Notes under the pieces: model-generated
Database searches by the model: none
Told to the model about the DNA's origin: nothing
Seen by the model: only the letters and a program-made list of their open reading frames with translations
Origin: Weissella muntiaci
GTDB taxonomy: Bacteria > Bacillota > Bacilli > Lactobacillales > Lactobacillaceae
Length of the DNA stretch: 64,000 nt
Direction: 5' to 3'
Assembly: GCF_008107635.1 (NCBI RefSeq)
Contig: NZ_SDGZ01000003.1
Location: 81,750 to 145,749 of the forward strand
Shown here: positions 43,133 through 50,283 of the stretch, in pieces
Numbering within the stretch: the stretch's first letter is position 1
Layout of the letters: every line of letters begins with the position of its first letter
Translations under genes and position numbers: made by a program

Positions 43133-43645
43133 TTACTTTACGTCAGATTTTGCCTTTTTAACGAGACCATCTAACCAAGCTTGATGACCATTTAACATTG
43201 GATTGGGTAATTCGTTTGCCATATCTGCGGCTGGCTTACCAATCTGTGATTCTTGTGTCAACAAACGTACTCGATTTGCTGGTAATTGTTCAATTAAGAA
43301 TGCGTGGTATACATCCAAGGCAGTATCTGCATCACCATCTTGCCAACCATGCCATGCGATTCGGGCAATGCCATCTATCGGCTCCACAAGCTCCATAACT
43401 TGAGCATCGATAGGGAATCCAAAGGTATCAAAATGAAAGTTTACTCCATGACTGAGTAGTTTTTGATCACTGTGGTTAATAACGATATTTGCCGCATTAT
43501 CATAGTAACTTTCCCATTGGCTTGAATCAACAAGGTTTTTCCAAATTTCATCGATGGTAACGCCGCTAGCAATAACTTCATTTGAGACAAAATTATCAGT
43601 TGTTCCAGGTAGGTACTTTGATGGCCAGTTAATTTCATGTAACAT
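43133..43645 (-). CDS. SRPBCC/START-like protein, copy 1
   Basis: The 170-residue protein begins MLHEINWPSKYLPGTTDNFVSNE, with the ligand-binding SRPBCC pattern (TIDEIWKNLVDSSQWESYYDNA, then beta strands and IARIAWHGWQ, and a long C-terminal helix). Such folds bind hydrophobic ligands or act as polyketide-cyclase-like proteins; the ligand is unknown. It is a tandem paralogue of the gene at 43722, with identical first residues and roughly half of positions alike. It lies 35 bp upstream of merR. Confidence 0.75.
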   Translation of the reverse strand: MLHEINWPSKYLPGTTDNFVSNEVIASGVTIDEIWKNLVDSSQWESYYDNAANIVINHSDQKLLSHGVNFHFDTFGFPIDAQVMELVEPIDGIARIAWHGWQDGDADTALDVYHAFLIEQLPANRVRLLTQESQIGKPAADMANELPNPMLNGHQAWLDGLVKKAKSDVK

Positions 43646-43721
43646 AATTAATTCCTCTAATACTTTCTTGTTATTTTGTTTATATATGTGTTGTATTTAG
43701 TTAAACAAGTAGTGAACTCTT

Positions 43722-44231
43722 TTAGTCATTTTTTGACGCTTGAGCCAGGCTATCTAACCACTCTTGATGTCCATTTAGCATCGGGTTTGGTGATTGTTCT
43801 GACATTTCTGCGGCTGCTTCGCCGAGTTGAGATTCTTTGGTTATGATTCTGACAAGACTATCAGTATAACTATCAATGGTGAATACTTGGTATCCTTCCA
43901 AAGAAATTTTACCATCAACTTCTTGCCAACCGTGCCAAGCAATTTGGGCAAATTTATTATCGATTGGTTCAATCAATTCCATAATTTGACCATCGATAGG
44001 AAAGCCGAACTTTTCAAAATGAAAATTTACACCGTGTGTAAATGATGTCGATCCTTGATTACCTACGGTAATATTATTAACGCCGTTGAAATAGTTTCCC
44101 CACTTTGATGTATCAACCAAGTTATTCCAGACTTCTTTAACAGAAGTACCAGAAACGATAATTTCATTCGAGACAAAGTTATCTGTTGTTCCAGGTAGGT
44201 ATTTTGATGGCCAGTTAATTTCATGTAACAT
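43722..44231 (-). CDS. SRPBCC/START-like protein, copy 2
   Basis: The 169-residue paralogue of the preceding protein shares the MLHEINWPSKYLPGTTDNFVSNE opening and the AQIAWHGWQ and NPMLNGHQEWLDSL motifs. I start at the ATG at 44231, 8 nt after GGAGG; the five-codon extension lacks support. A MerR-type promoter stands about 45 bp upstream. Tandem duplication suggests a heterodimer or dosage effect. Confidence 0.75.
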   Translation of the reverse strand: MLHEINWPSKYLPGTTDNFVSNEIIVSGTSVKEVWNNLVDTSKWGNYFNGVNNITVGNQGSTSFTHGVNFHFEKFGFPIDGQIMELIEPIDNKFAQIAWHGWQEVDGKISLEGYQVFTIDSYTDSLVRIITKESQLGEAAAEMSEQSPNPMLNGHQEWLDSLAQASKND

Positions 44232-44276
44232 AGTTATTTCCTCCAAATTTTTGCTTATCTTTTATAAGATGTTTAC

Positions 44277-44307
44277 AGTATATGACCTCGTGTTAACTTC
44301 AGGTCAA
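44277..44307 (-). promoter_or_regulatory. MerR-type promoter of the SRPBCC genes
   Basis: On the minus strand TTGACC and TATACT are separated by 19 nt, two more than usual. The spacer holds a dyad of the form ACCT...AGGT centred on GAAGTTAACAC. That is the hallmark of promoters activated by MerR-family DNA twisting. Confidence 0.82.
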
Positions 44308-44319
44308 CACTTTATTTAA

Positions 44320-45300
44320 TTAATTTTTTAAAATAATTATTTTGCCACGCTGATGACCAGTTCTAAGCTGTTTTGCAGCATAATTTAAATTCTTAGCATT
44401 GATTCCATCGGTAATTATAGATTCGACTCTAGATGTTATTTCACCATTTTTTATTAATCCGATAATATTTTTTAAAATTAATCCTTGGGTTTCTTGTTTA
44501 TATCCATACATGCTTTTGGTAAACATTAGCTCATAATCAATTGTCAAAGATTTTGAGAAAACTTCAGTATTATGAATGGAACTGTTTCCAACTGTCACAT
44601 AAACTAAATGACCGAAGGGGTGTGTAACTTTAATAGAATCTTGCAGATAATAATCTGGGTTATATAAATTAATTGTTGCATCTACCTTATTTTCGCCAAT
44701 TTGTTCCGCAAAATCTTCACTATAATCTAAAGGATTTGTAACTCCGTTTTCTTCTAAAAACTTAAAGTTGCGCTTACTTGAAGTAGCATAAACTTTGATA
44801 CCGGCCCAATTTGCAAGTTGGGTTAATAAGCTTCCAACACCACCAGCTCCATTCAAAACAAAAATTGATTTTCCTTTATTTGAGTCCTTTTCAAATTTAA
44901 AAGCTAATTTATCAAACAATATCTCATATGCCGTAATTGCTACCAGTGGTACTGCAGCATAATCTATTACCGATGCGCTATCTTCAATTTTACTAATTAA
45001 CCTACTATCTACTACTTGATAATCTGCAAATGATCCATCACGGATATCCGAACCTGCGTAAATTACTCGATCACCTACTTTAAATTGATCAACCAAACTA
45101 CCTAGTTTCAGAATTTTACCTACGGCATCAAAACCTAGCACTCTTTGATCTGCAGATTTATGCGCTAGAGCCTTAACGTCATGAGGATTTATAGAGACTG
45201 CCTCTACCTCGATTAATACATCAGTATCTGTTTCAAGCGTGAGAGGCATTTCGTAAGTTTTATCAAAAAATTTTCCCTTATTCGTAATTACCTTGTTCAT
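44320..45300 (-). CDS. Zinc-independent medium-chain oxidoreductase (quinone reductase-like)
   Basis: The 326-residue NAD(P)H-dependent enzyme is of the medium-chain dehydrogenase superfamily. It has a GroES-like N-terminal domain (EVEAVSINPHDVKALA) and a Rossmann domain with FVLNGAGGVGSLLTQLANWAGIKV. The catalytic and structural zinc Cys residues of alcohol dehydrogenases are absent, which points to quinone oxidoreductase or zinc-binding-type ADH relatives acting on electrophiles. The start at 45300 follows GGAG. It has its own MerR-type promoter, so it is the second target of the adjacent regulator. Confidence 0.85.
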   Translation of the reverse strand: MNKVITNKGKFFDKTYEMPLTLETDTDVLIEVEAVSINPHDVKALAHKSADQRVLGFDAVGKILKLGSLVDQFKVGDRVIYAGSDIRDGSFADYQVVDSRLISKIEDSASVIDYAAVPLVAITAYEILFDKLAFKFEKDSNKGKSIFVLNGAGGVGSLLTQLANWAGIKVYATSSKRNFKFLEENGVTNPLDYSEDFAEQIGENKVDATINLYNPDYYLQDSIKVTHPFGHLVYVTVGNSSIHNTEVFSKSLTIDYELMFTKSMYGYKQETQGLILKNIIGLIKNGEITSRVESIITDGINAKNLNYAAKQLRTGHQRGKIIILKN

Positions 45301-45329
45301 AATTATCATCTCCATTCTTGAATAATGTG

Positions 45330-45360
45330 ACAATACACCCTGAAGTGGACATTAGGTCAA
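45330..45360 (-). promoter_or_regulatory. MerR-type promoter of the oxidoreductase gene
   Basis: TTGACC and TATTGT on the minus strand, again exactly 19 nt apart. The spacer dyad ACCT...AGGGT resembles that at 44277-44307. Two such promoters next to one merR gene define a small regulon. Confidence 0.75.
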
Positions 45361-45400
45361 GGCTAATTGGTCAGCAAAAAGGAATGGTAATTTGACAGCA

Positions 45401-45437
45401 AAAAAAGACCATTTATTAAAAAATAGATGGTCTTTTT
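45401..45437. terminator. Terminator just inside the right IS end
   Basis: AAAAAGACCAT and ATGGTCTTTTT form a hairpin with A/T-runs. It would stop minus-strand transcription arriving from the DUF1801 gene before it reaches the regulon. Confidence 0.8.
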
Positions 45438-45469
45438 GATATAACTATACCAATTTTTTGATAGAATAA

Positions 45470-45493
45470 ATTTACTACAACTTTTGGGGTACA
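45470..45493 (-). repeat. IS3-family right inverted repeat
   Basis: AACTTTTGGGGTACA at 45479-45493 is the exact complement of the left end. It stands 3 kb beyond the transposase stop codon. Confidence 0.8.
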
Positions 45494-45547
45494 CCTCACT
45501 CTATACCACTCAAAATCTTGCAAATTTCACAATCTATACCATTCAGA

Positions 45548-45979
45548 TTATTGAACGGCTTTAACAATTAATTCTCGAATTTTTGTCTCAACATTCTCCG
45601 ACCAATTCAAAATACCAAAAGCAGTTGGCCACATATCACCATCGTCTAATTGCGCCAGATCATTAAACCCTAATGTTGAATAGCGGGTCTTAAACTTATC
45701 CTTTGATTGAAAAAATAGCACTACCTTACCATCTTTATTTGCATATGCTGGCATACCATAATAAGTCTTTGCGCTAAGTTGCGGAGCCAACTCGGCTACC
45801 AATTTATGAATATTGATGGCGATCTCAGCACTCTCATTCGACATTTGAGCAATAGCTTCAAGAACATCCGCTTCAGGTTGCTTCTTACTTCGCTTACCTT
45901 CTTGCTCTCTTCTTAATTCAGCAGCTCGTGCACTCATTGCCATTTTTTCTTCATCAGAGAATCCACTTTTTTCTGACAT
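45548..45979 (-). CDS. DUF1801 (YdhG/iron-chaperone-like) protein
   Basis: The 143-residue protein has a charged helical start (MSEKSGFSDEEKMAMSARAAELRREQEGKR). The DUF1801 core follows, with LAPQLSAKTYYGMPAYANKDGKVVLFFQSKDKFKTRY in pieces matching the family (YGMPAY is characteristic). The biochemical role of the family in bacteria is not settled; it resembles frataxin-like folds. It has an AAGGAG site and a short T-rich upstream region. It looks like housekeeping-type cargo unrelated to transfer. Confidence 0.8.
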   Translation of the reverse strand: MSEKSGFSDEEKMAMSARAAELRREQEGKRSKKQPEADVLEAIAQMSNESAEIAINIHKLVAELAPQLSAKTYYGMPAYANKDGKVVLFFQSKDKFKTRYSTLGFNDLAQLDDGDMWPTAFGILNWSENVETKIRELIVKAVQ

Positions 45980-46095
45980 TGTTTTGCTCCTTGATTGATA
46001 AATATATTACCTTAATCATACCAAAGTAGCCCTACTTATTACATTGCATAATTTTGGCACAAAATAAAAAAGGCAGCGGTTAGCACTACCTTTTA

Positions 46096-46488
46096 TTATT
46101 TTTGAAAATAGTCAGACCATAATAAACTATCTAATCCAATTTTTCTGTCACCAATATATACGTTCTCTTCATCAAAGCCTTTAACAAAGCCGATGATTAT
46201 TGGCGGTACGATTCCATTTACGGCTTGCGAACGTTCTTGTATTTGTACCTGCAAATTCTTTGAATATGCCTCAAACAATATGCGACTTATATCTTCCAAT
46301 GGCATTTCAGGCATAGCCTTCTGATTCATTTCCTTTGAACGGTCAGCACTGTACTCGGCTACATCTTGGGTATGATCTGATAAGTAATAGCCATTCCATT
46401 TAACCATACCCCGGTCCTTATAATCGTGTTCAAAATAGAATTTAGCTCGCTGTAGGTATTCCTCATCATCCAAAAGCATTTCCTCCAT
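46096..46488 (-). CDS. YolD-like partner of the Y-family polymerase
   Basis: The 130-residue protein has the YolD-like pattern RGMVKWNGYYLSDHTQDVAEY and a C-terminal beta part (PPIIIGFVKGFDEENVYIGDRKIG). YolD proteins are encoded after UvrX/UmuC-like polymerases in Gram-positive plasmids and phages. The start at 46488 follows TGGTGGA; a TTG at 46503 has no site. It overlaps the 3' end of the polymerase gene by 23 nt, so the pair is coupled. Confidence 0.82.
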   Translation of the reverse strand: MEEMLLDDEEYLQRAKFYFEHDYKDRGMVKWNGYYLSDHTQDVAEYSADRSKEMNQKAMPEMPLEDISRILFEAYSKNLQVQIQERSQAVNGIVPPIIIGFVKGFDEENVYIGDRKIGLDSLLWSDYFQK

Positions 46489-47794
46489 TATGTCCACCAA
46501 CAAGACCAGCTCGCTGGATCATTGTTCCACCTTGCCCGATTGATGACAATTTAACGATTGAAGTAACTCCGTATTTATTTCTAATCTGATCAATTGTTTT
46601 TTCAAGTACACTCTGTTCCACTTGTTTTTTGGGCTGAATGAAGAGATCCATTTGTTCATGTCCCGCCACAGTTAATTTACCAGCTGATACTCCTAAATTT
46701 CGAACAACCTCATTATCGTAGTTGGATTCAAATATTTGCCACAAAGCTTGCACAATTGGTTGCGATCTATTGGTACTGTCAATTGATACTTGTGCACTGA
46801 AACCTGACCGCTTTTCATTCACGCTACTCGCGTAACTGAAGCCAACGTATAAGGATACGACACCAGTATTTTTGTTTTTAGCACGTAACCGCGAAGCTAC
46901 CTGCTCACCAATTTCACGAATTACATTCTTAATTTCGTCTGCCTTCAAATAATCCCTTGGTAGCACTTGGCTATTCGAGATATTCCCATCCTTCACTTTA
47001 TAACGTTTTGAAATTGTGCTGCGATCAACTCCCCAAGCTAAAGCAAATAACTCCTCACCTCGAACACCTAATTTCTTTTTTAAGTAATAAGGATCCATCT
47101 TGGCCAGATCACCCATGGTCATAACACCAAGACGTTTCAGCGTCTTAGCTGTTCTGTGTCCGATACTCCATACCTCATCAATTTCACTCACTGGCCAAAG
47201 CTTACTTGGAAGGTTTTCAAACGTCCATTCACCAATTAAAGAATGGTTGTGTTTTGCCTCCAAATCTAATGCCATCTTTGCCATTACCGGAGTATCACCA
47301 ATTCCTACCGTAAGGTAAAGTCCAAGTTCACGTTTTACATGGACTTGGATGATTCGGGCAAGCTTAGGCATAGTGAGATCTTGACCAAATTTGACCTTTA
47401 GGTAGTCCCAACTAGGTGTTAAATCTAGAATTGACTCATCTATTGAGTACAGTTGTAAATCCTCTTCAGCTACGTACTGTCGGAAAATATCGTTAACTTT
47501 CTTATTCATTGCAATGTAAAAATTCATTCTTGGATTGACAATGACTAGTCTTGGATCCTTTGGAAGGTCACGCTGCCGCATAACGTTTTTAATACCTAAT
47601 TCAGACTTGGCCCTTGGGGAAGCTGCTAAGACCAAACCGCCATTTGTATTAGCTTGTTGACTCATGACGACAAGCAATGACTGTAGTGGGTTTAATCCTA
47701 ACGACACACTCTCCACGCTGGCATAGAAACTTTTCGAATCGATCAGCATTATTTTCTTACGACTTTCTCTCTCGGTCACATCAGAATTTTGCAT
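46466..47794 (-). CDS. Y-family DNA polymerase (UvrX/UmuC-like)
   Basis: The 442-residue translesion polymerase has KKIMLIDSKSFYASVESV (first catalytic Asp in IDSKSFYAS). The second acidic pair is in LYSIDESILDLTPS (DES in place of the usual DEX), and a helix-hairpin-helix lies in IGHRTAKTLKRLGV. It resembles plasmid-borne UvrX and YqjW. Such enzymes raise DNA-damage tolerance and mutation and can help second-strand synthesis on transferred DNA. Upstream I see a TATAAT-like box but no convincing LexA box. Confidence 0.93.
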   Translation of the reverse strand: MQNSDVTERESRKKIMLIDSKSFYASVESVSLGLNPLQSLLVVMSQQANTNGGLVLAASPRAKSELGIKNVMRQRDLPKDPRLVIVNPRMNFYIAMNKKVNDIFRQYVAEEDLQLYSIDESILDLTPSWDYLKVKFGQDLTMPKLARIIQVHVKRELGLYLTVGIGDTPVMAKMALDLEAKHNHSLIGEWTFENLPSKLWPVSEIDEVWSIGHRTAKTLKRLGVMTMGDLAKMDPYYLKKKLGVRGEELFALAWGVDRSTISKRYKVKDGNISNSQVLPRDYLKADEIKNVIREIGEQVASRLRAKNKNTGVVSLYVGFSYASSVNEKRSGFSAQVSIDSTNRSQPIVQALWQIFESNYDNEVVRNLGVSAGKLTVAGHEQMDLFIQPKKQVEQSVLEKTIDQIRNKYGVTSIVKLSSIGQGGTMIQRAGLVGGHNGGNAFG

Positions 47795-47999
47795 AATCGA
47801 ACACCTTTAAATTAGTTTTAAGTTAATATAATGATTATAAAACGAAGTAAAACACTAATTCAACTCTTGTAATTTGATAAATAAGTGTTATGTCGATCAT
47901 GATATGCCTAACATTGTAGGTATTTACATTTTTTATGTCTATAATTATTATATTTATGTAGTTGAAATTATTTTTTGGAAAGAATTTCATGTTTGTAAG

Positions 48000-48036
48000 A
48001 AAAGGCGTAGAGATATTAAATCTCTACGCCTTTTTT
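48000..48036. terminator. Bidirectional terminator between MBL gene and polymerase gene
   Basis: AAAAGGCGTAGAGAT and ATCTCTACGCCTTTTTT pair perfectly around a 5-nt loop. The spacer 47795-48172 holds this and the polymerase promoter region. A plus-strand frame at 47874-48131 reads through the hairpin and is not a gene. Confidence 0.85.
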
Positions 48037-48172
48037 GTTGGACAATAAATAGATCAAATCTAGTTTTACTTCTACTGTTTAAATCTTTTGAGTTTAATTT
48101 AAATTTTCGTTGTAATTATTTTTTATCATAAATTTTCTACTTTATGTCGCATATCAAAAATATAACGCCAGT

Positions 48173-49171
48173 CTAGATATCATATTCGTAACGAGTATCT
48201 GCCTTTTCGGTAACTTCATGTAGTCTGTCACTATGATCTTCCCAGTAATCCTCTACTTCTTGATCAGGATGATGAAATTTATTATATGTTCCGTAGGTCA
48301 CGACTACGTTTTTTGCAAAAGAAAGCACGTTTGAATAAGTTGGATTGTTATAGTAAGCCCCATGGTGCGGCAATTGGAAAACATCAACCCTATTTACATG
48401 TTTAATGTTCATTATCCACTTTTTATACTCCTCCAAATTAGCAGCTTTTTTCCAATTGCTGTCCCCCGTAAGCAAAGTTTCCTTCTGATCCACTGAATTA
48501 GATGGTCTATGTAGCATAATAAGTGAACTATCGTTTGTGGCAGCAGCATTATTTTTAAACCATGTATGAAAATACAAACGTAACAACTTAATGGAATCAT
48601 TATTCCAGTTTTGAGGATCTTCAAAAAATTTATCAAACGGCCATCGTTTAGTACGAAACTTTTCCTTGTATTTCCCTTTGACATAATAAAAATGGAATTC
48701 CCAAGTAGCTTTTTTTGATACTTCTTCTGATAATGTTGCGGCATCAATCTTCGTCACCTGTGCTTCCTCAAATATCTCCACTGTTTCTTGATCATCATCT
48801 TGATTTTTGGTGACGAGGACTATATTGGATTCGCCGAAAATTTTATTTAAATATATATATAAATCATCTAATTCACGAGCATAAGGCATCACAATATTTT
48901 CTATCCTTCCACCTTTATCTGCTAACTCACTCTTAAGTTTTATCAAACCACTTACATGATCATAATCAATGTGAGATAAGAACACATAATGTATATTTTT
49001 CAGTGGTTCTGCATATTTTTCAATTTCAATATCAAGGCGATCTTTTCTAATACTTCCAATGTCGTAAACAAATTTAAATGCAGAGTCCATATCGTTGCTT
49101 ATTGAACCTGAATAAAATAATCCTTGGCCTACTGGGTGAAATTCAAATTTCAACATATTGTTGTGTACCAT
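48173..49171 (-). CDS. MBL-fold hydrolase, ComEC-like soluble type
   Basis: The 332-residue metallo-beta-lactamase-fold protein carries a metal motif VFLSHIDYDHVSGL with Asp at the second His position, as in ComEC/Rec2 C-terminal domains. LLTGDSNW and LPHHGAYYN follow as further ligands. It has no membrane helices, so it is a stand-alone cytoplasmic hydrolase, probably a nuclease. The start is uncertain: ATG at 49171 or 49156, neither with a good ribosome site. Stand-alone ComEC-like MBL proteins often occur in defence-related clusters, and AbiH lies 8 kb away. Its neighbour at 49234 is probably in the same operon. Confidence 0.82.
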   Translation of the reverse strand: MVHNNMLKFEFHPVGQGLFYSGSISNDMDSAFKFVYDIGSIRKDRLDIEIEKYAEPLKNIHYVFLSHIDYDHVSGLIKLKSELADKGGRIENIVMPYARELDDLYIYLNKIFGESNIVLVTKNQDDDQETVEIFEEAQVTKIDAATLSEEVSKKATWEFHFYYVKGKYKEKFRTKRWPFDKFFEDPQNWNNDSIKLLRLYFHTWFKNNAAATNDSSLIMLHRPSNSVDQKETLLTGDSNWKKAANLEEYKKWIMNIKHVNRVDVFQLPHHGAYYNNPTYSNVLSFAKNVVVTYGTYNKFHHPDQEVEDYWEDHSDRLHEVTEKADTRYEYDI

Positions 49172-49233
49172 TCCTATCTTAAATTTTAATAATTTGTATA
49201 GCAAATTAATTAACCCTTATTAACAAAAAAAAT

Positions 49234-49515
49234 TTACTTTTCATTCATAAAATACACAATCACCTTAGTATTACCGTCTTTAATCTTAAAACCGACTTTT
49301 TCATTAGTAGCTGAATTGATCGAGATCTCTGCCTTTACTTCTGAATTATAGTGCCGTTCTTGATCACCCATATATAGTGAAAGTATGCCCTTTTCTTTAT
49401 TTACCAGAGTCTGTAAGCTGCCTCGTTCTATTACCTCATCACTATTCATAAGCGTATAGAAGTGCTTTCCATCATTTATACCCAAATCACGCACACTTAC
49501 GACTGTTTTTATCAT
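49234..49515 (-). CDS. Small protein upstream of the MBL hydrolase
   Basis: The 93-residue protein is mainly beta (MIKTVVSVRDLGINDGKHFY, then IKDGNTKVIVYFMNEK). I recognise no family. The start at 49515 follows AGGTGGG. It precedes the MBL gene by about 60 bp on the same strand and may be its partner, such as an antitoxin-like or sensor subunit. It is not conserved with anything else in the window. Confidence 0.62.
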   Translation of the reverse strand: MIKTVVSVRDLGINDGKHFYTLMNSDEVIERGSLQTLVNKEKGILSLYMGDQERHYNSEVKAEISINSATNEKVGFKIKDGNTKVIVYFMNEK

Positions 49516-49601
49516 GATATAACCCACCTAAAAGATTGAATGATTAAAGTATAAGCTGAAAATTTCGATTTATCGTGTGATTTAGTTTACAAGAATATAA
49601 C

Positions 49602-49640
49602 AAAAGGCTCTCTAACGTTTTGATACGCTAGAAAGCCTTT
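49602..49640 (-). terminator. Terminator of the 49667-49933 gene
   Basis: AAAGGCTTTCTAGCGT and ACGTTAGAGAGCCTTTT pair on the minus strand and end in a short T-run. Confidence 0.75.
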
Positions 49641-49666
49641 AGTTTGAAGAACACAAGTAAATTTTT

Positions 49667-49933
49667 CTACTGTTTATATTTTAGATAGATTTTTTTTAGT
49701 AGGTATGAGGATATGGAAGTAACGTTTACAAATATCTTATAAATTAAAAACAATATCATAATTACTAACGTAATCGCGTAAAGTTCAGCTATTTTGTTTG
49801 CCACAATAGACAGATAATTTGGTACAACATAGTACGTAAATATATATGCATTAGCGCCGATAAACAACGAGAATAAGCATATCCCTATAATTACAGATTC
49901 CATTCTTATTCTTATATTCCTAAATGAAGCCAA
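49667..49933 (-). CDS. Small membrane protein
   Basis: The 88-residue protein has two hydrophobic helices (ESVIIGICLFSLFIGANAYIF and LYAITLVIMILFLIYKIF) and a basic C-terminal tail LLKKIYLKYKQ. It starts at TTG 9 nt after AGGAG. No family is recognised. It may be an exclusion or mating-pair membrane factor, as it lies in the mobilisation region. Confidence 0.5.
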   Translation of the reverse strand: MASFRNIRIRMESVIIGICLFSLFIGANAYIFTYYVVPNYLSIVANKIAELYAITLVIMILFLIYKIFVNVTSISSYLLKKIYLKYKQ

Positions 49934-50034
49934 TTTGATATACTCCTATTTATTTTAAATAAAATTAGTGCGCTATTAATATTTGATAACATCTCTTTTT
50001 TTTCATTTTATACTTAATACACGTCTTAGTATAT

Positions 50035-50271
50035 CTATTTTCGATCATGTATAGCAATAATTATGTGTATGGCTATAAGTATAATTAAAAGTATAACTAT
50101 CAGTATAATTAGAAATTCAAAAACATCAACAAGTATCGCTGTTCCTAAACCAGGATACTGCTGTTCAATGGCCAGACAAATTAAATTAAATAAGACAATT
50201 AACAGGACTATTTTTAGATTTGGAAGCCTGCTAATAACTTTTTTTGGTCTATTAGATAATGTGTGAAACAT
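50035..50271 (-). CDS. Small membrane protein with embedded par-like iterons
   Basis: The 78-residue protein has an N-terminal helix (LKIVLLIVLFNLICLAI) and a long Ile/Leu-rich second helix. The codons of that second helix, at 50074-50116, match the iteron array upstream of parA at 40 of 43 positions. So either a real membrane protein has a centromere-like site in its coding sequence or the ORF is only apparent. A GGAG site precedes the ATG. It lies just downstream of the relaxase gene. Confidence 0.5.
   Translation of the reverse strand: MFHTLSNRPKKVISRLPNLKIVLLIVLFNLICLAIEQQYPGLGTAILVDVFEFLIILIVILLIILIAIHIIIAIHDRK
50074..50116 (-). repeat. Second par-like iteron cluster
   Basis: On the minus strand three 12-nt units, TAATTATACTGA, TAGTTATACTTT and TAATTATACTTA, repeat the phase and sequence of 20568-20610 with three mismatches in 43. 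This is much more than codon bias for Ile/Leu would give and suggests a ParB-like binding site. Confidence 0.65.
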
Positions 50272-50283
50272 ACTCCATCTCCC

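Larger units (their letters stand above)
41085..45493 (+). mobile_element. IS3-family element with passenger genes (4.4 kb between ends)
   Basis: A perfect 15-bp inverted repeat, TGTACCCCAAAAGTT, lies at 41085-41099 and as its complement at 45479-45493. Similarity extends inward (TAGTGAAAT against TAGTAAAT). Inside are the orfA/orfB transposase, a MerR regulator, two SRPBCC genes and an oxidoreductase. No matching right end is found near the orfB stop at 42487, where a simple IS3 would end. Either the element carries passengers or the right end belongs to a second, deleted IS copy. No target duplication is visible: GACG is on the left and CCTC on the right. Confidence 0.6.

Noticed and set aside
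41060..45540. Possible longer target-site repeat (TTTCACAATCT on both sides of the IS3 unit)
   Set aside because: The two copies are at different distances from the IS ends and are too short and AT-rich to be a target duplication.
47874..48131. 85-codon plus-strand frame between polymerase and MBL genes
   Set aside because: It reads straight through a perfect terminator hairpin, has no ribosome site and a composition of Phe, Tyr, Ile and Asn typical of AT-rich non-coding DNA.
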